The notes beneath the pieces are model-generated. The model made no database searches. It was not told where the DNA came from and worked only from the letters and a program-made list of their open reading frames with translations. A program made the position numbers and the translations under genes. DNA of 64,000 nt from Actinomadura terrae (GTDB lineage: Bacteria; Actinomycetota; Actinomycetes; Streptosporangiales; Streptosporangiaceae), in assembly GCF_022751215.1 (NCBI RefSeq), contig NZ_JAICDG010000006.1, forward strand, positions 1 through 64,000, written 5' to 3'. Below, piece after piece: positions 8,223 through 18,023 of this stretch. How positions within the stretch are numbered: the first letter of the stretch is position 1; each line of letters starts with the position of its first letter.

Positions 8223-8942
8223 ATGACACGCAGCATCCTGGTCACAGGCGGAGGTACGGGCATCGGCCGCGCCATCGCCCGCCGCTTCGCCGAGCGGCAG
8301 GAGACCGTCATCATCACCGGCCGCCGTCCGGCCCCCCTCAAGGAAGCGGCGGACGAACTCGGTGTCCGAGCACTGGTGTGCGACCACACCGACCCTGAGG
8401 CGCTGACAGGGGCGCTGGCAGAGCTGCCCGACAAGATCGAGGTGCTGGTCAACAACGCCGGAGGCAACACCGACTTCGACGCCGACGGCAGGTCGGACCT
8501 GGCCGCCTACGCCCGGGACTTCCGCGCCAACCTCGACGCGAACCTCGTCAGCGCCGCACTGACGACGAGGGCGCTGGACGAGCGCCTGGCCGCGGGCGGC
8601 GCCGTGGTCCACATCGGTTCGATCGCCGCCGACCAGGGTGCCGGTTCCTACGGGGCCGCCAAGGCCGGACTGGCGTCCTGGAACCTCGATCTGGCAGGCG
8701 AACTGGGCGCACGCGGCATCACCGCCAACGTCGTCTCGCCCGGCTACGTCGCCGACACAGAGTTCTTCCGTGACCGGCTGCCGGACGAGAGGCGCGCGGA
8801 GCTGGTCTCCTCGACCGCGACAGGCCGCGCCGCCTCCCCCGACGACATCGCCGAGGCGGTGATCTTCCTCGCGTCCCCGGCGGCACGCCACATCACCGGC
8901 CAGGTGCTGAACGTGAACGGAGGCGCGTACAGAACCCGCTGA
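8223..8942 (+). CDS. Short-chain dehydrogenase/reductase
   Basis: A 239-residue SDR with TGGGTGIGRAIA at the N-terminus (cofactor loop), an Arg-containing TGRR after strand 2 (suggesting NADP preference), NNAGG around residue 78, catalytic Ser in HIGSIAA and Tyr/Lys in YGAAKAG, and the usual C-terminal GQVLNVNGG. It oxidises or reduces an unknown small alcohol/ketone in the cytosol. Start is the ATG preceded by GGAGCTC. It is probably controlled by the divergent MarR protein. Confidence 0.9.
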   Translation: MTRSILVTGGGTGIGRAIARRFAERQETVIITGRRPAPLKEAADELGVRALVCDHTDPEALTGALAELPDKIEVLVNNAGGNTDFDADGRSDLAAYARDFRANLDANLVSAALTTRALDERLAAGGAVVHIGSIAADQGAGSYGAAKAGLASWNLDLAGELGARGITANVVSPGYVADTEFFRDRLPDERRAELVSSTATGRAASPDDIAEAVIFLASPAARHITGQVLNVNGGAYRTR

Positions 8943-9325
8943 CCCCGTCGCCGCGAGCGGATGCCACAGGCTCCGGCCCAGGCAGGACGAGGCACAAAGT
9001 AGGTGGTCCTAGCCGAGCACGCCGTGGTCGCGAAACATGCGCCTGACGATCGCCAGACATAAGTCGCCGCCCCTCCCCCGTTGCCGACGGCGATGCCGCG
9101 TAGGTGAGGGCCGTAGGAGAGCATCACCTCCTCAGCGAGGCTCGCGACCATTGAACACGCGGTCGCGGACGTATTCGCGTCCCCATTCCCGACCAGTGCA
9201 CGAGGCAGTGAGGAACCCCAGGGCGAAATCCGAGACTCTGAGCCGTTCGACCGGCGCGCCCAGTTCGATGACGCGGAAGGTCGTTCGCCCGGCCACGATG
9301 GCGGTCGTCCGACATCGTGGCCGGC
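8943..9325. other. Intergenic stretch with a decayed minus-strand reading frame
   Basis: No intact gene. The minus strand between about 9300 and 9010 has protein-like sequence in pieces of two frames (for example a stretch reading RTTFRVIELGAPVERLRVSD), interrupted near 9135. It looks like a gene fragment stranded beside transposon 2. Its family is not recognised. Confidence 0.3.
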
Positions 9326-9332
9326 CTAGGTG
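9326..9332 (+). repeat. Target-site duplication, left copy
   Basis: CTAGGTG directly abuts the outer end of the left inverted repeat of transposon 2 and recurs in the same orientation directly outside the right end (21765-21771). Tn3 elements normally give 5-6 bp, so 1-2 bp of the match may be chance. Confidence 0.75.
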
Positions 9333-9375
9333 GTAGGCGGCCGAGATACCTCGGAACCGGCAATAGCGATCTTGG
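9333..9375 (+). repeat. Left terminal inverted repeat of transposon 2
   Basis: Starts GTAGGCGGCCGAGATACCTC and continues to CTTGG at 9375. It matches the reverse complement of 21721-21764 with one single-base gap and one or two mismatches. Confidence 0.9.
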
Positions 9376-9504
9376 AGCAGGTCGCTTCCAGGCTGATTGA
9401 TGCTGGTAGGCCGCGTTCTTGGTGATATTCCTTCGCTGTCCGTGCTGGTCCCGTTACCGTGTTCCGATCACTGTGGGTCGGGAGGTGGAAGCGGAGGGTG
9501 CGCG

Positions 9505-9705
9505 ATGGAGCGTGCGTGGACTCGCAATGCGATGCCGGGCCGGCTGTGGGCCGACGGCGGGACTGGCGAGCTGATCGAGGAACTGCCTTACGTGTTCGTC
9601 GAGGGGGTGGGTGGCGGGTTGGTCTCGCCGCCGATGGCGACCGCGTTCGCGGTGCTGGCTGCTCTTGGTCTGGGGGGCCTGGGCTCTGAACCCGTCGTGA
9701 GGTGA
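9505..9705 (+). CDS. Small hypothetical protein upstream of transposase 2
   Basis: A 66-residue ORF starting ATG behind a good ribosome site (GGAGGG, 6 nt spacing) and ending 6 nt before the GTG of the transposase pseudogene, so the two were probably translationally coupled. The N-terminal half is polar (MERAWTRNAMPGRLWADGG). The C-terminal half is a hydrophobic, Gly-rich stretch that could be one membrane helix. No family is recognised. It may be an accessory gene of the transposon or a chance ORF. Confidence 0.45.
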   Translation: MERAWTRNAMPGRLWADGGTGELIEELPYVFVEGVGGGLVSPPMATAFAVLAALGLGGLGSEPVVR

Positions 9706-9711
9706 TCGGCG

Positions 9712-12700
9712 GTGACAGCGATTGACCGGACCGCGTATCCGCGGTTGAAGAAGGGCATCTTGGCGCGGGAGCTGCACGACTCGTTCACGCCGTCGTTGGA
9801 GGAGATCGCGTGGGTGCGGGAGCAGACCCGCTCGCATGAGGCTGAGCTGGTGCTGGCGGTGCTGCTGAAGACGCATCAGCGGCTGGCGTACTTCCCCAAG
9901 CTGGAGGCGGTTCCGGCGCAGGTGATCGCGCATGTCCGCGGTTGCCTGGACCTGCCGGAACCGGTGCAGGCGGTGTCAGAGTCCGAGCGCACGTTGCGCG
10001 ACCACAAGACGCTGGTGCGCAAGAGGGTGAAGGTCACCCTGGACAAGAAGAAGGCCGCCCGGGTCGCTGCAGCGATCATCCGCAAGGAGGCCCAAAGCAA
10101 GGACAACCCGGCGGACCTGATCAACGTGGCGATCGAGGAGTTGGTCCGGCACCGGCTGGAGCTGCTGGGGTTCACCACGCTGGACGAGCTCGTCCGTACG
10201 ATCCGTACCGAGGTCAACACCGCATTCTTCCGGATGATCCGGGGCCGGATGAGCGTGCTGGTGCAGGGGCATCTGCTGAACCTGCTGGTGGTCGACCCGT
10301 ACTCCAGGCGCAGCGAGTTCGATGGGCTGAAGCGGCCAGCGCGGCGGCCGTCGGTGTCGCGGGTGCGCAAGTACCTGGAATGGGTGCGGCGGCTGGACAA
10401 CCGGTTCGCCGGCAGCGCGGACTGGCTGGAGGGCATCCCGCCGGCGAAGGTGGTGCATTTCGCTGGGGAGGCGCGGGTGCTGGACGCGGCCGAGATGCGC
10501 GACATCAAGAACCTGGACAAGCGGCTGGCGCTGCTGGCGTGCCTGGTGCACCTGACCCGGGTGCGGTCGCGGGACGATATGGCCGACATGCTGTGCCGCC
10601 GGATGGCGATCCTGCACAGCAAGGGGCGCGACAAGCTGGAGGAGATCCGCGAGAAGGAACGTGCCGAGACCGAGCGGCTGTGGGAGGTGTTCGGCCAGGT
10701 GCTGACCGGCGCCCGCGTCGCCACCGGCCTGGAGGAACACGACGAGCAGGAGAACCACGCGGAGAGTGGCGACGGCCGACAGGGCAAGGACGGCGAGTCC
10801 GGCGAGCGGAACGCCGAAGGCCTCCGGGACACCACAGAGCACAGCGAGCGCGCCGAACCCCCGACCGCTACCGGCGGCGCCGCCGACCATCAGGACGCTC
10901 ACGAGGCCAATCCCGCCGATGCTGACGGTACCGGAGATGCTCCAGGTGAGGTGGGCGGCACCGACGAGGAGATCCGCGAGCTCCATGAAAAGGCCGGTGA
11001 GTTGATGCTGGCGCCGCTGGTGGACGCCGGTGGGATCGCGGTGGTGTCGGCCCAGCACGCGGAGATCTCCGCCCATCACGGCAACAACTACATGCCGCTG
11101 CTGGCGCCGCTATTGCACCGCCCGCACCGCAAGGCCTTGTTCGACCTGCTGGAGTTCCTGGAGCTGGAGGCGACCAGCTCGGACGCCACGGTGCTGACGG
11201 CGGTGGAGTTCATCAAGGCCAACCGCAAGCTGACCCGCGAATGGGTCGACGACCGGCTGCCGGGGACGGTCACGCCGCTGGATGTGCGGTTCTGCTCACG
11301 CAACTGGGCCAAGACCATCCGCGACAAGACGCACCCGGGCAAGTTCGCCCGCCGCCACTTGGAGGTGTCCGTGCTGTCCTACCTCGCTGCGGAGCTCAAG
11401 AGTGGCGACATCGCGGTCAAGGGCGCCGACTCCTTTGGCAACTTCCTGGCCCAGCTGATGACGCCGGCCGAGATCGCGCCGCTGATCGACAAGTACTGCG
11501 AGCAGGCCGGACTTCCGACCACCGGAGCCGAGTTCCGGCAGAGCCGCTACGCCGAGCTCAGGCGCGTCAGCGCGGACGTGGACGCCGGCTACCCGACAAT
11601 GCCGACCTGGTCATCGACGATGAGACGGGGCGGCCGACGCTCAAGCGCCGCAAGGGCAAGGAACGCACCGCCTCGGCGATCCGGCTGGAGCAGCTGGTGG
11701 AGGACCACCGCAGCGAGGTGTCGTTGCTGGACATCGTCACCAAGGTGGCGCACTGGGTGCCGTGGTGGCGGCCGTTCGGTCCGCTGTCAGGATCAGATCC
11801 CAAGCTGCGCAACCCGCGGGCCCGCTACAGCCTGGTGACCTTCACCTACGGCACCAACATGGGCCCTTACCAGATGGCCAGGCATCTGCGCGGGCAGGTG
11901 TCGGCGCATGAGACTCGGTGCCGGGCAACAAGCACATCACCGCGGCGAACCTGGTGACCGCGTCGGGCCGGATGGCCGATGAGTACATGCGGCTGGACGT
12001 GGCGCAGCTGTGGGGCGACGGCACCAAGGTCGGCGACGACGGCACCCAGATGGACACCTGGGACGACAACCTCCTCGCCGAGACCAGCGTCCGATATGGG
12101 GCTACGGCGGCATTGCATACAGGCACATCGCCGATTCCTACATCGCCTTGTTCTCAAGATTCATTCCCTGTGGGGTGTGGGAGGCGGTGCACCTGTTCGA
12201 GGGGCTGCTGGACAACGAGTCCGAACAGGTCGACCCGAGCAGATCCATGCGGACACGCAAGGGCAGTCGCTGCCGGTCTTCGGCCTGGCCACGATGCTGG
12301 GGGTGGAGTTGCTGCCGCGCATCCGCAACTGGAAGGACCTGGTCTTCTACAAGCACAGCGCCAACGCCTCCTTCGCCCACATCGGGCCGCTGTTCGGCGA
12401 CGACGGCACCCTCGGCGGCGACAACACCTCGCAGGTCATCAACTGGGACCTGATCGAGGAACACTGGATCGACCTGCTGCGCGTGATGATCTCCATCCGG
12501 GAGGGGAAGATCTCCTCCTCGGTGCTGCTGCGGCGGCTGGGCAACGAGTCCCGCAAGAACCGCATCTACAAGGCGTTCCGCGAACTGGGCCGGGTGACCA
12601 GGACGATCGTGCTGCTCCGGTTCCTCTCCGAACCCGAGCTCAGAGAGTCGATCACCGCGATCACCAACCGGGTCGAGGCCTTCCACGGCTTCGCCAAGTG

Positions 12701-13055
12701 GCTGGGGTTCGGCCACGACGGCGTACTGACCGACAACGACCCCGACCACATGGAGAAGCTGGTCAAATTCAACGAGCTGCTGGCCAACATCGTGATCTAC
12801 TACAACGCCGCGGAGCTGAGGGCGATCCTCAACCAGCTGCGCACCGAACGCGACGACCAGGGCAACAAGTACGTGCTCAAGCCCGAGGACATCGCCGCGC
12901 TGTCGCCGTACGTGCGGGCCCACATCCGCCGTTTCGGCGACTACACCCTGGACGACACCCCGCCTGACGGGCCTGTGGAACACCACCTCGACCTCGATGA
13001 CGACGACGCCGGAGAGGACACCGTGAGTGGTGTCGCGGACGCGTCCGCCGCGTGA
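9712..13055 (+). pseudogene. Tn3-family transposase, multiply frameshifted
   Basis: The full length of a Tn3 transposase is recognisable but spread over frames. The first frame runs 9712 to about 11590 (DUF4158-like N-terminus, long helical middle, and an acidic Gly/Asp-rich insert around 10740-10980). The next runs about 11590-11910 (RPTLKRRKGKERTASAIRLE, then YSLVTFTYGTNMGPYQMARH). A third runs about 11918-12095 (HITAANLVTASGRMADEYMR). A fourth covers about 12095-12240 (YRHIADSYIALFSRF). The last runs about 12240-13055 and gives the C-terminal third to the stop. At least four frameshifts make it non-functional, so transposon 2 can move only if helped in trans. The start is GTG at 9712. Confidence 0.88.
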
Positions 13056-13082
13056 GGCCAGTGATCACGGCCTAGTTCGCGG

Positions 13083-13215
13083 GTGTCAGGAGGTGGCAGG
13101 CCCGGCCTCGGTCGAAGGCCCGCCCGCACCCGCTGGGCCCAGCACAACGTCCGGCTGCACCACGCCGGCACCAAGACCTTCCACCACCCGACAGTCGGCT
13201 TGCGTTATATGAGCC
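13083..13215 (+). pseudogene. Fragment of MmyB-type XRE regulator ligand-binding domain
   Basis: The frame through 13120-13215 reads TRWAQHNVRLHHAGTKTF followed by HHPTVGL. This matches the conserved C-terminal block of XRE-family regulators with an MmyB-like ligand-binding domain (usual form RWAxHxVRxHxxGxKxxHHPxVG). Neither the helix-turn-helix nor the true C-terminus is present. It is a remnant between the transposase pseudogene and the cargo. Confidence 0.6.
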
Positions 13216-13244
13216 GTCCAGCCCGTCTTCGGTCCCCAGAAGGT

Positions 13245-14330
13245 CTACCTCTCTGCGAGGATGCTCAGCGTCGTTCGTACGTCGTCCTCGTCGTTGAAGT
13301 AGTGGAAACCGAAACGCACGCGGTCGCCGAGCGCGGTCGCTCGCACGCCTTGTTCGCGCAGCCGCGCGGACAGGCGGTCAGCGTGGTCGGTGTGCAGCAC
13401 GACGATCTGCGAGAGCGGGCCGCTCACCACGCGCCGGTAGCCGATGCCTGCCGCCTGTTCGGTGAGCTGCCCGGCGAGGTCGAGGCAGTGCCGCTCGACG
13501 CGGTCGGCGTCCAGCGAGCCGAGCAGGCGCAGCGCCGCGCAGGCGCCGAGCCAGGAGAACCAGGCGGGGGACGTGTCGCACCGGCCGGCGTCGTCGGCCA
13601 GCCGCATGGGGCCGCCGAAGTAGCCGTGCGGCGGGCTGGTGGACTTCCAGCTCGGCGCGAGCGCCGTCAGCTCGCCGAGCCGGTCCGGCCTGGTGACGAG
13701 CCAGGCCGCGCCACGCGGGCACAGCATCCATTTGTAGCCGTGCACGGCCAGGTAATCGGGACGCACGGTCACCGGGTCGAAGCGCAGCGCGCCCAGCGAC
13801 TGCGTCAGGTTGACGAACAGTCGCGCGCCCACCCGGTCGGTCGCCTCCCGCAGGGCGGCCAGGTCGAGCCGCTGCCCTTCCCTGCTGGTCACCTCGCTGA
13901 CGGCGAGGAGCACGGTGTCGTGGTCCAGCGCAGCGATCAGGTCCTCCACCCGGGTCGCGCCGTCGCGGGCCCGGACGGCAACCACGTCGTGCTGTGCCAG
14001 CCACGGGAACAGGTTGCTGCGGAACTCCTCGGCCGCCACCACGACCCGGCGGCGCGGCAGGGAGCCCGCGACCGTGGCGGCGGCCTCGGCGAGCGAGCCG
14101 AGCGTCGAGATCGTGGCGGGGTCGGCCCCGACCAGCGGGGCGAACAGGGTGCGGGCCTCGCCCGCCGCCGCGTCCCATGCAGGCCAGTCGAGCTCGCCGC
14201 TGGACCACGCGGACACGGCCTCGTGCAGGGCATCGGTCACCGGTCGTGCGCCGGGCGGCATGCCCGGCGTGTCCAGCCAGACCGTTGACCGCAGTGCGGG
14301 GAAGAGGCCGCGGAAGTCCTCCGGGCTCAT
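13245..14330 (-). CDS. Class V PLP-dependent aminotransferase/desulfurase-like enzyme
   Basis: A 361-residue fold-type I PLP enzyme. The N-terminus has VWLDTPGMPPGARPV (substrate/PLP phosphate region), and the Schiff-base lysine lies in HGYKWMLCPRGAAWLV (about residue 200), the class V pattern. The C-terminal small domain ends VRFGFHYFNDEDDV, also typical. Members include kynureninase-like, cysteine-desulfurase-like and selenocysteine-lyase-like enzymes; the exact reaction is not evident. The ATG overlaps the stop of the upstream RidA gene (ATGA), so both are one operon, divergent from the M20 hydrolase operon. RidA next to a PLP enzyme fits scavenging of its reactive enamine/imine product. 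Confidence 0.85.
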   Translation of the reverse strand: MSPEDFRGLFPALRSTVWLDTPGMPPGARPVTDALHEAVSAWSSGELDWPAWDAAAGEARTLFAPLVGADPATISTLGSLAEAAATVAGSLPRRRVVVAAEEFRSNLFPWLAQHDVVAVRARDGATRVEDLIAALDHDTVLLAVSEVTSREGQRLDLAALREATDRVGARLFVNLTQSLGALRFDPVTVRPDYLAVHGYKWMLCPRGAAWLVTRPDRLGELTALAPSWKSTSPPHGYFGGPMRLADDAGRCDTSPAWFSWLGACAALRLLGSLDADRVERHCLDLAGQLTEQAAGIGYRRVVSGPLSQIVVLHTDHADRLSARLREQGVRATALGDRVRFGFHYFNDEDDVRTTLSILAER

Positions 14331-14737
14331 CGGCGCGGCAGGGCGGCCACGCCCTCGATCTCGACGGTCAGCTCCGGGGCGGCCAGGGCCGTGACCACGG
14401 CAAGCGAATGGGCGGGCCAGTCGCCGTCGGGGTACCACTTCGCGAACGTCTCGGCCCGCGCCGCGCGGCAGCCTTGGATGTGTTCGACGCCCGCGACCAG
14501 GGTGAACAGCTTCACCAAGTGGTGTGGCCCCGCGCCGAGCGAGTGGAGCAGCCGCTCGATGTTGGCGAAGATCTGCCGCGTCTGCGTTTCGGCGTCGGGG
14601 CCCGCGAGCGTGCCGTCCGGCAGCGCGCCGACCTGGCCGGAGATCATCACCAGCTCGTGGCCGGCCGGCACGGAGGCGAGGTGGCTGTACTGGCCGATCG
14701 GCGGAGCCAGCGTGTCGGGATTCCAGCGGCAGATCAT
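14327..14737 (-). CDS. RidA/YjgF family deaminase
   Basis: A 136-residue RidA-superfamily protein, the normal length. Motifs include YSHLASVPAGHELVMISGQVG near the N-terminus and a C-terminal VTALAAPELTVEIEGVA block. Family members hydrolyse 2-aminoacrylate-type enamines/imines released by PLP enzymes. The canonical catalytic Arg near the C-terminus (usually xxxxR followed by VE) is not obvious, so this may be a divergent subgroup. Start is ATG at 14737 with GAGGAG 7 nt upstream. It is coupled to the class V aminotransferase gene by a 4-bp overlap. Confidence 0.85.
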   Translation of the reverse strand: MICRWNPDTLAPPIGQYSHLASVPAGHELVMISGQVGALPDGTLAGPDAETQTRQIFANIERLLHSLGAGPHHLVKLFTLVAGVEHIQGCRAARAETFAKWYPDGDWPAHSLAVVTALAAPELTVEIEGVAALPRR

Positions 14738-14908
14738 CGGTGAGCTCCTCCTCGGAGATCGGTTTTGAGGTGTGAGCACGCTAGGCGCGTGTGGCCTGGC
14801 ATTTCACGTGTCCGCATACTGAATTTCAGATAGTCGAAAAACGGGTTCATTCTGATGCGGTGCAGCGAGGCGACGGCGCACAGTGAACGGCCAAAGGGAG
14901 GTGACCGG

Positions 14909-16189
14909 ATGCCACCGCAACCGAGTGACGCCGAGGTGTTGGCCCAGGTGGAGGCGCTGGCCGAGGACATGCTGGAGCTGCTGTCCGCGAGCGTCCGCCA
15001 GGCCAGCGAGAGCGGCTGGGAGGACCGGGTGACCGGTCTGTACGCGGAGTGGTTCGCACGCCGGGGCTGGCCGGTTGTCCGGCAGCCGATCGCAGCGACC
15101 GGGCTGGCGGACGGCGAACCGCGGGCCGAGTGGAGGGAGAACCTCATCGCCTGGTTCCGCGGACGCCGCGGGCGGCCCTGCATGGTCCTCAACGGCCACC
15201 TCGACGTTGTGCCCGCGGGTGATGAGCAGGCGTGGACGCATCCGCCGTACGCCGGGGTTCGTGCCGGCGGCCGGGTGTACGGACGGGGCTCGGTGGACAT
15301 GAAGGGCGGCATCGCAGCCGGCCTGTACGCGCTTGCCGCGTTGGAGGACCTCGGCGTCGAGCCGGACATCGACGTGGCCGTCGAGCTTGTCGTCGCCGAG
15401 GAGACGACCGGCGTGGGCACCCGGGCGGCGGCCTTGGAGGCCTCGGATCCGGTCGCAGCCCTGATCCTGGAACCGACCGGCGGCCCGATCGTGCCGATCA
15501 GCACGAGCCTGCAGTTCTTCACCGTGGACGTCACCGGGCGCTCTGCGCACACCTCGGCGCCGTGGCGCGGGGTGGACGCCTTCGAACGGCTGATCTGGGT
15601 GCGTGAGGCCCTGGTCGAGCTCGGCCGCAAGGGGGGTGAGGGTTACCGGCATCCGCTGTTTGCGGACGTGCCGACCGCGATCCCCTTCGCCATCGGCACC
15701 GCGAGTGCGGGGAACTGGCGGGCGGCGGTCCCCGATCATGCCACGATGTCCGGCCGGATCGGGGTCGCGCCGGGCGAGTCGGTGGAGGCGGTGCGCGGCG
15801 AGTTCCAGCGCGTCCTCGACCAGGTGGCCGCCACCGACGACTGGCTGCGTGCGCACCCGCCGATCGTGCGCTGGGACGGCGAGGGCAGGACCGGGTGGGA
15901 GACGCCCGTCGAGCACGAGTTGATCGTTGCGCTCCGCAACGCGCAGCGCACGTGCATGGGCGCCGAGCGGCTGACCGGGTTCACCGCCGGCTCCGACGCC
16001 GCCTTCTTCGGCGCGGCCGGGGTGCCGACGGCCGTGTTCGGGCCCGGCGAGGTGGTCAGGGCGCACAGCCCGGACGAGTTCGTCGAGGAGGACGCGGTGG
16101 TGCAGGCCGAGGGAGTGTTCGCCCTCGCCCTGCGAGATCTGACCGGGCGAGATCTGACCGGGCGAGACCTGCCGGGGAGGCGGGCATGA
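14909..16189 (+). CDS. M20-family metallohydrolase (ArgE/DapE/ACY1-like)
   Basis: A 426-residue M20 peptidase/deacylase. The first metal motif is NGHLDVVPAG (His and Asp, about residue 95), the bridging Asp lies in GRGSVDMKGGIA, the catalytic Glu pair in VVAEETTGVG, and a late metal ligand in ARAHSPDEFV near residue 393. The dimerisation domain sits between residues 200 and 320. It should hydrolyse an N-acyl amino acid or similar amide, giving an amino acid that the neighbouring PLP enzyme and E1 dehydrogenase could process. Start is ATG at 14909 with GGGAGGTG upstream. It overlaps the IclR gene by ATGA. The C-terminus carries a 5-residue repeat (see 16133-16177). Confidence 0.9.
   Translation: MPPQPSDAEVLAQVEALAEDMLELLSASVRQASESGWEDRVTGLYAEWFARRGWPVVRQPIAATGLADGEPRAEWRENLIAWFRGRRGRPCMVLNGHLDVVPAGDEQAWTHPPYAGVRAGGRVYGRGSVDMKGGIAAGLYALAALEDLGVEPDIDVAVELVVAEETTGVGTRAAALEASDPVAALILEPTGGPIVPISTSLQFFTVDVTGRSAHTSAPWRGVDAFERLIWVREALVELGRKGGEGYRHPLFADVPTAIPFAIGTASAGNWRAAVPDHATMSGRIGVAPGESVEAVRGEFQRVLDQVAATDDWLRAHPPIVRWDGEGRTGWETPVEHELIVALRNAQRTCMGAERLTGFTAGSDAAFFGAAGVPTAVFGPGEVVRAHSPDEFVEEDAVVQAEGVFALALRDLTGRDLTGRDLPGRRA
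16133..16177 (+). repeat. Three tandem 15-bp repeats
   Basis: CGAGATCTGACCGGG occurs twice exactly and once with changes, encoding RDLTG-RDLTG-RDLPG at the C-terminus of the M20 hydrolase. Confidence 0.9.
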
Positions 16190-16890
16190 GCGAGAAGACC
16201 GTCCTGCACACGCTGGAGCGCGGCCTGCAGGTCCTGGAGGCCGTGGCCGTCGCCGACGGCGCTGCCACCGCGAAGGTACTCAGCCGCCAGCTCGGCATCA
16301 AACTCGGCACCTGCTACCACCTGCTGCGCACCCTGCTGGCCAGCGGTTACGTGGTGCGCCTGCCCGGCGGCCGCTACGACGTCGGCCACCGCGCGGCGTC
16401 GCTGAACAGGCACCTCCAGCGCAGGTCGGGCCCGTCACCGGAGCTAACGGTGATCCTGACCCGGTTGCACAACAGGACACACGAGACGTCCTACATCTCC
16501 GGCTGGTACCACGGGACGCTGACGCTGCAGCACTACATCTCCGGGCTGCACGCGGTCAGCGTCGGCAATCTCGACGTGGGCTACACCGGCCACATGCACG
16601 CCCGCGCCTCCTGCAAGGCGGTGCTCGCCTTCCTGCCGGAGGAGCAGGTGGCGGCGATGTTCAAGGGAGTGGAGCTCGCGGCGGTCACCCCGCACACGAT
16701 CGTCGACTACGACCACCTCACCGTCGAGCTGGCCCGGGCGCGCAGGCAGGGCTACGCAGTGGACCGCGAGGAGTTCAGCGAGGGCGTGTGCTGCGTGTCC
16801 GCGCCTTTCTTCGACGAGACGGGCTCGCCGACGGGCGCATTCACGGTGTCCGTCCCAACTGCCCGGTTCCACGAGCGGCGGCCGCGCTGA
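16186..16890 (+). CDS. IclR-family regulator, C-terminus lost by a late frameshift
   Basis: A 234-residue IclR-type protein. The N-terminal winged helix covers residues 1-70 (LERGLQVLEAVAVADGAATA, then LGIKLGTCYHLLRTLL as recognition helix). The effector domain follows with the SCKAVLAF block and the EGVCCVSAPFFDETG motif. The ORF stops at 16890, but the next frame continues with ALTMAVREAASMATGFL, the usual last helix of the family, to about 17003. One small indel near 16880 therefore removed about 35 residues. It overlaps the M20 gene start-to-stop and probably regulated this catabolic set. Function after truncation is uncertain. Confidence 0.82.
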   Translation: MSEKTVLHTLERGLQVLEAVAVADGAATAKVLSRQLGIKLGTCYHLLRTLLASGYVVRLPGGRYDVGHRAASLNRHLQRRSGPSPELTVILTRLHNRTHETSYISGWYHGTLTLQHYISGLHAVSVGNLDVGYTGHMHARASCKAVLAFLPEEQVAAMFKGVELAAVTPHTIVDYDHLTVELARARRQGYAVDREEFSEGVCCVSAPFFDETGSPTGAFTVSVPTARFHERRPR

Positions 16891-17066
16891 CCATGGCGGT
16901 CCGCGAGGCGGCCTCGATGGCGACCGGTTTCCTGCGCGCCGGGCACCTGGCCGTGCTTCCCGCCGAGCCGGGCAAGTCGCCCGGCCACCGGGACGCGTCA
17001 TGACGCCCCGATAGCAAGCCGGCGACCAGGGATTTCGTACCGAGACAGAGGAGAGTGGGTACCCCC

Positions 17067-18023
17067 ATGCCTGAAACAGCCATGCTGCTCGACCATCTGG
17101 AGTCGATGCGGCGGATCAGGTTCTTCGAGGAAGAGGTCGCCCGCCTGCGGGCGCGAGGTGACGTCGTCGGATCCGTCCATCTGTGCAACGGGCAGGAGGC
17201 GATCTACACCGGCGCCTGCGCGGCGCTGGACCTGAGCCGCGATGCGGTCTTCCCCACCTATCGTGGGCACGGGTGGACGCTGGCCTGCGGCGTGCCACCG
17301 TACCCGCTGTTCGCCGAGCTGCTCGGCCGCCAGAGCGGGATCAACGGCGGCCGGGGCGGGTCGGCGTACCTAACGGCGCCTGAGTACGGCATGTACGGCG
17401 AGAATTCCATCGTCGGCGCGGGCGCCCCGATCGCCGCCGGTGCGGCGCTGGCCGCCGCCTACGACGGGTCGGGCAGGGTCGCGCTCGCCGCGTTCGGTGA
17501 CGGCGCGATGAACCAGGGCGCGGTGCACGAGGCGATGAACTTCGCCGCCGTACGCCGCCTTCCGGTGATCTTCCTGGTGGAGAACAACCACTACTCGGAG
17601 CTGACGCCGATCGCCGACATGGTGCGGGTGGACCGCCTGTTCAAGCGCGCGTCCGCGTACGGCATGCCGGGGGCGCGGATCGACGGCAACGACCCCGCGG
17701 CCGTCCGCGAGGCCGTCTCCAAGGCGGCCGGGCGGGCCCGTTCCGGCGAGGGACCTGTGCTGCTGGAGGCCATGACGCAGCGACTCGTCGGGCACTACAT
17801 CGGCGACGCCCAGCACTACCGCCCCGCCGGAGAGATGGAGCGGGCGCTGGCCGACGAGCCGATCATCCGGCTCTTGGCCGTCCTGCGCGCCGCGGGCGTC
17901 GACCAGGACGAACTGGACGCCGGCGCGGACCGCGTGCACGCCGAGATCGCCGAGGCCTCGAAGCGCGCGCTCGCCGACCCGCCGGCCGACCCGACCACCG
18001 TCCTGGAGCACCTGTATGCCTGA
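17067..18023 (+). CDS. Thiamine-diphosphate dehydrogenase E1 component, alpha subunit
   Basis: A 318-residue E1 alpha subunit of the pyruvate/acetoin/branched-chain 2-oxoacid dehydrogenase type. The ThDP/Mg site is clear: FGDGAMNQGAVHEAMNFAA, with the following LPVIFLVENN block (residues 148-180). The phosphorylation-loop region YRGHGW and the GRGGSAY block are also present. It decarboxylates a 2-oxo acid using ThDP together with the beta subunit. It overlaps the beta-subunit start by 8 bp. No E2 or E3 gene is in view, so the complex must borrow them or the operon has lost its end. Start chosen at ATG 17067 behind GAGGAGAG, at a slightly long spacing. Confidence 0.92.
   Translation: MPETAMLLDHLESMRRIRFFEEEVARLRARGDVVGSVHLCNGQEAIYTGACAALDLSRDAVFPTYRGHGWTLACGVPPYPLFAELLGRQSGINGGRGGSAYLTAPEYGMYGENSIVGAGAPIAAGAALAAAYDGSGRVALAAFGDGAMNQGAVHEAMNFAAVRRLPVIFLVENNHYSELTPIADMVRVDRLFKRASAYGMPGARIDGNDPAAVREAVSKAAGRARSGEGPVLLEAMTQRLVGHYIGDAQHYRPAGEMERALADEPIIRLLAVLRAAGVDQDELDAGADRVHAEIAEASKRALADPPADPTTVLEHLYA

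Noticed and set aside
13248..14288. Plus-strand frame opposite the aminotransferase gene
   Set aside because: Only its first 45 or so codons (13083-13215) resemble a known protein (MmyB-type fragment); the rest is antisense to the aminotransferase.
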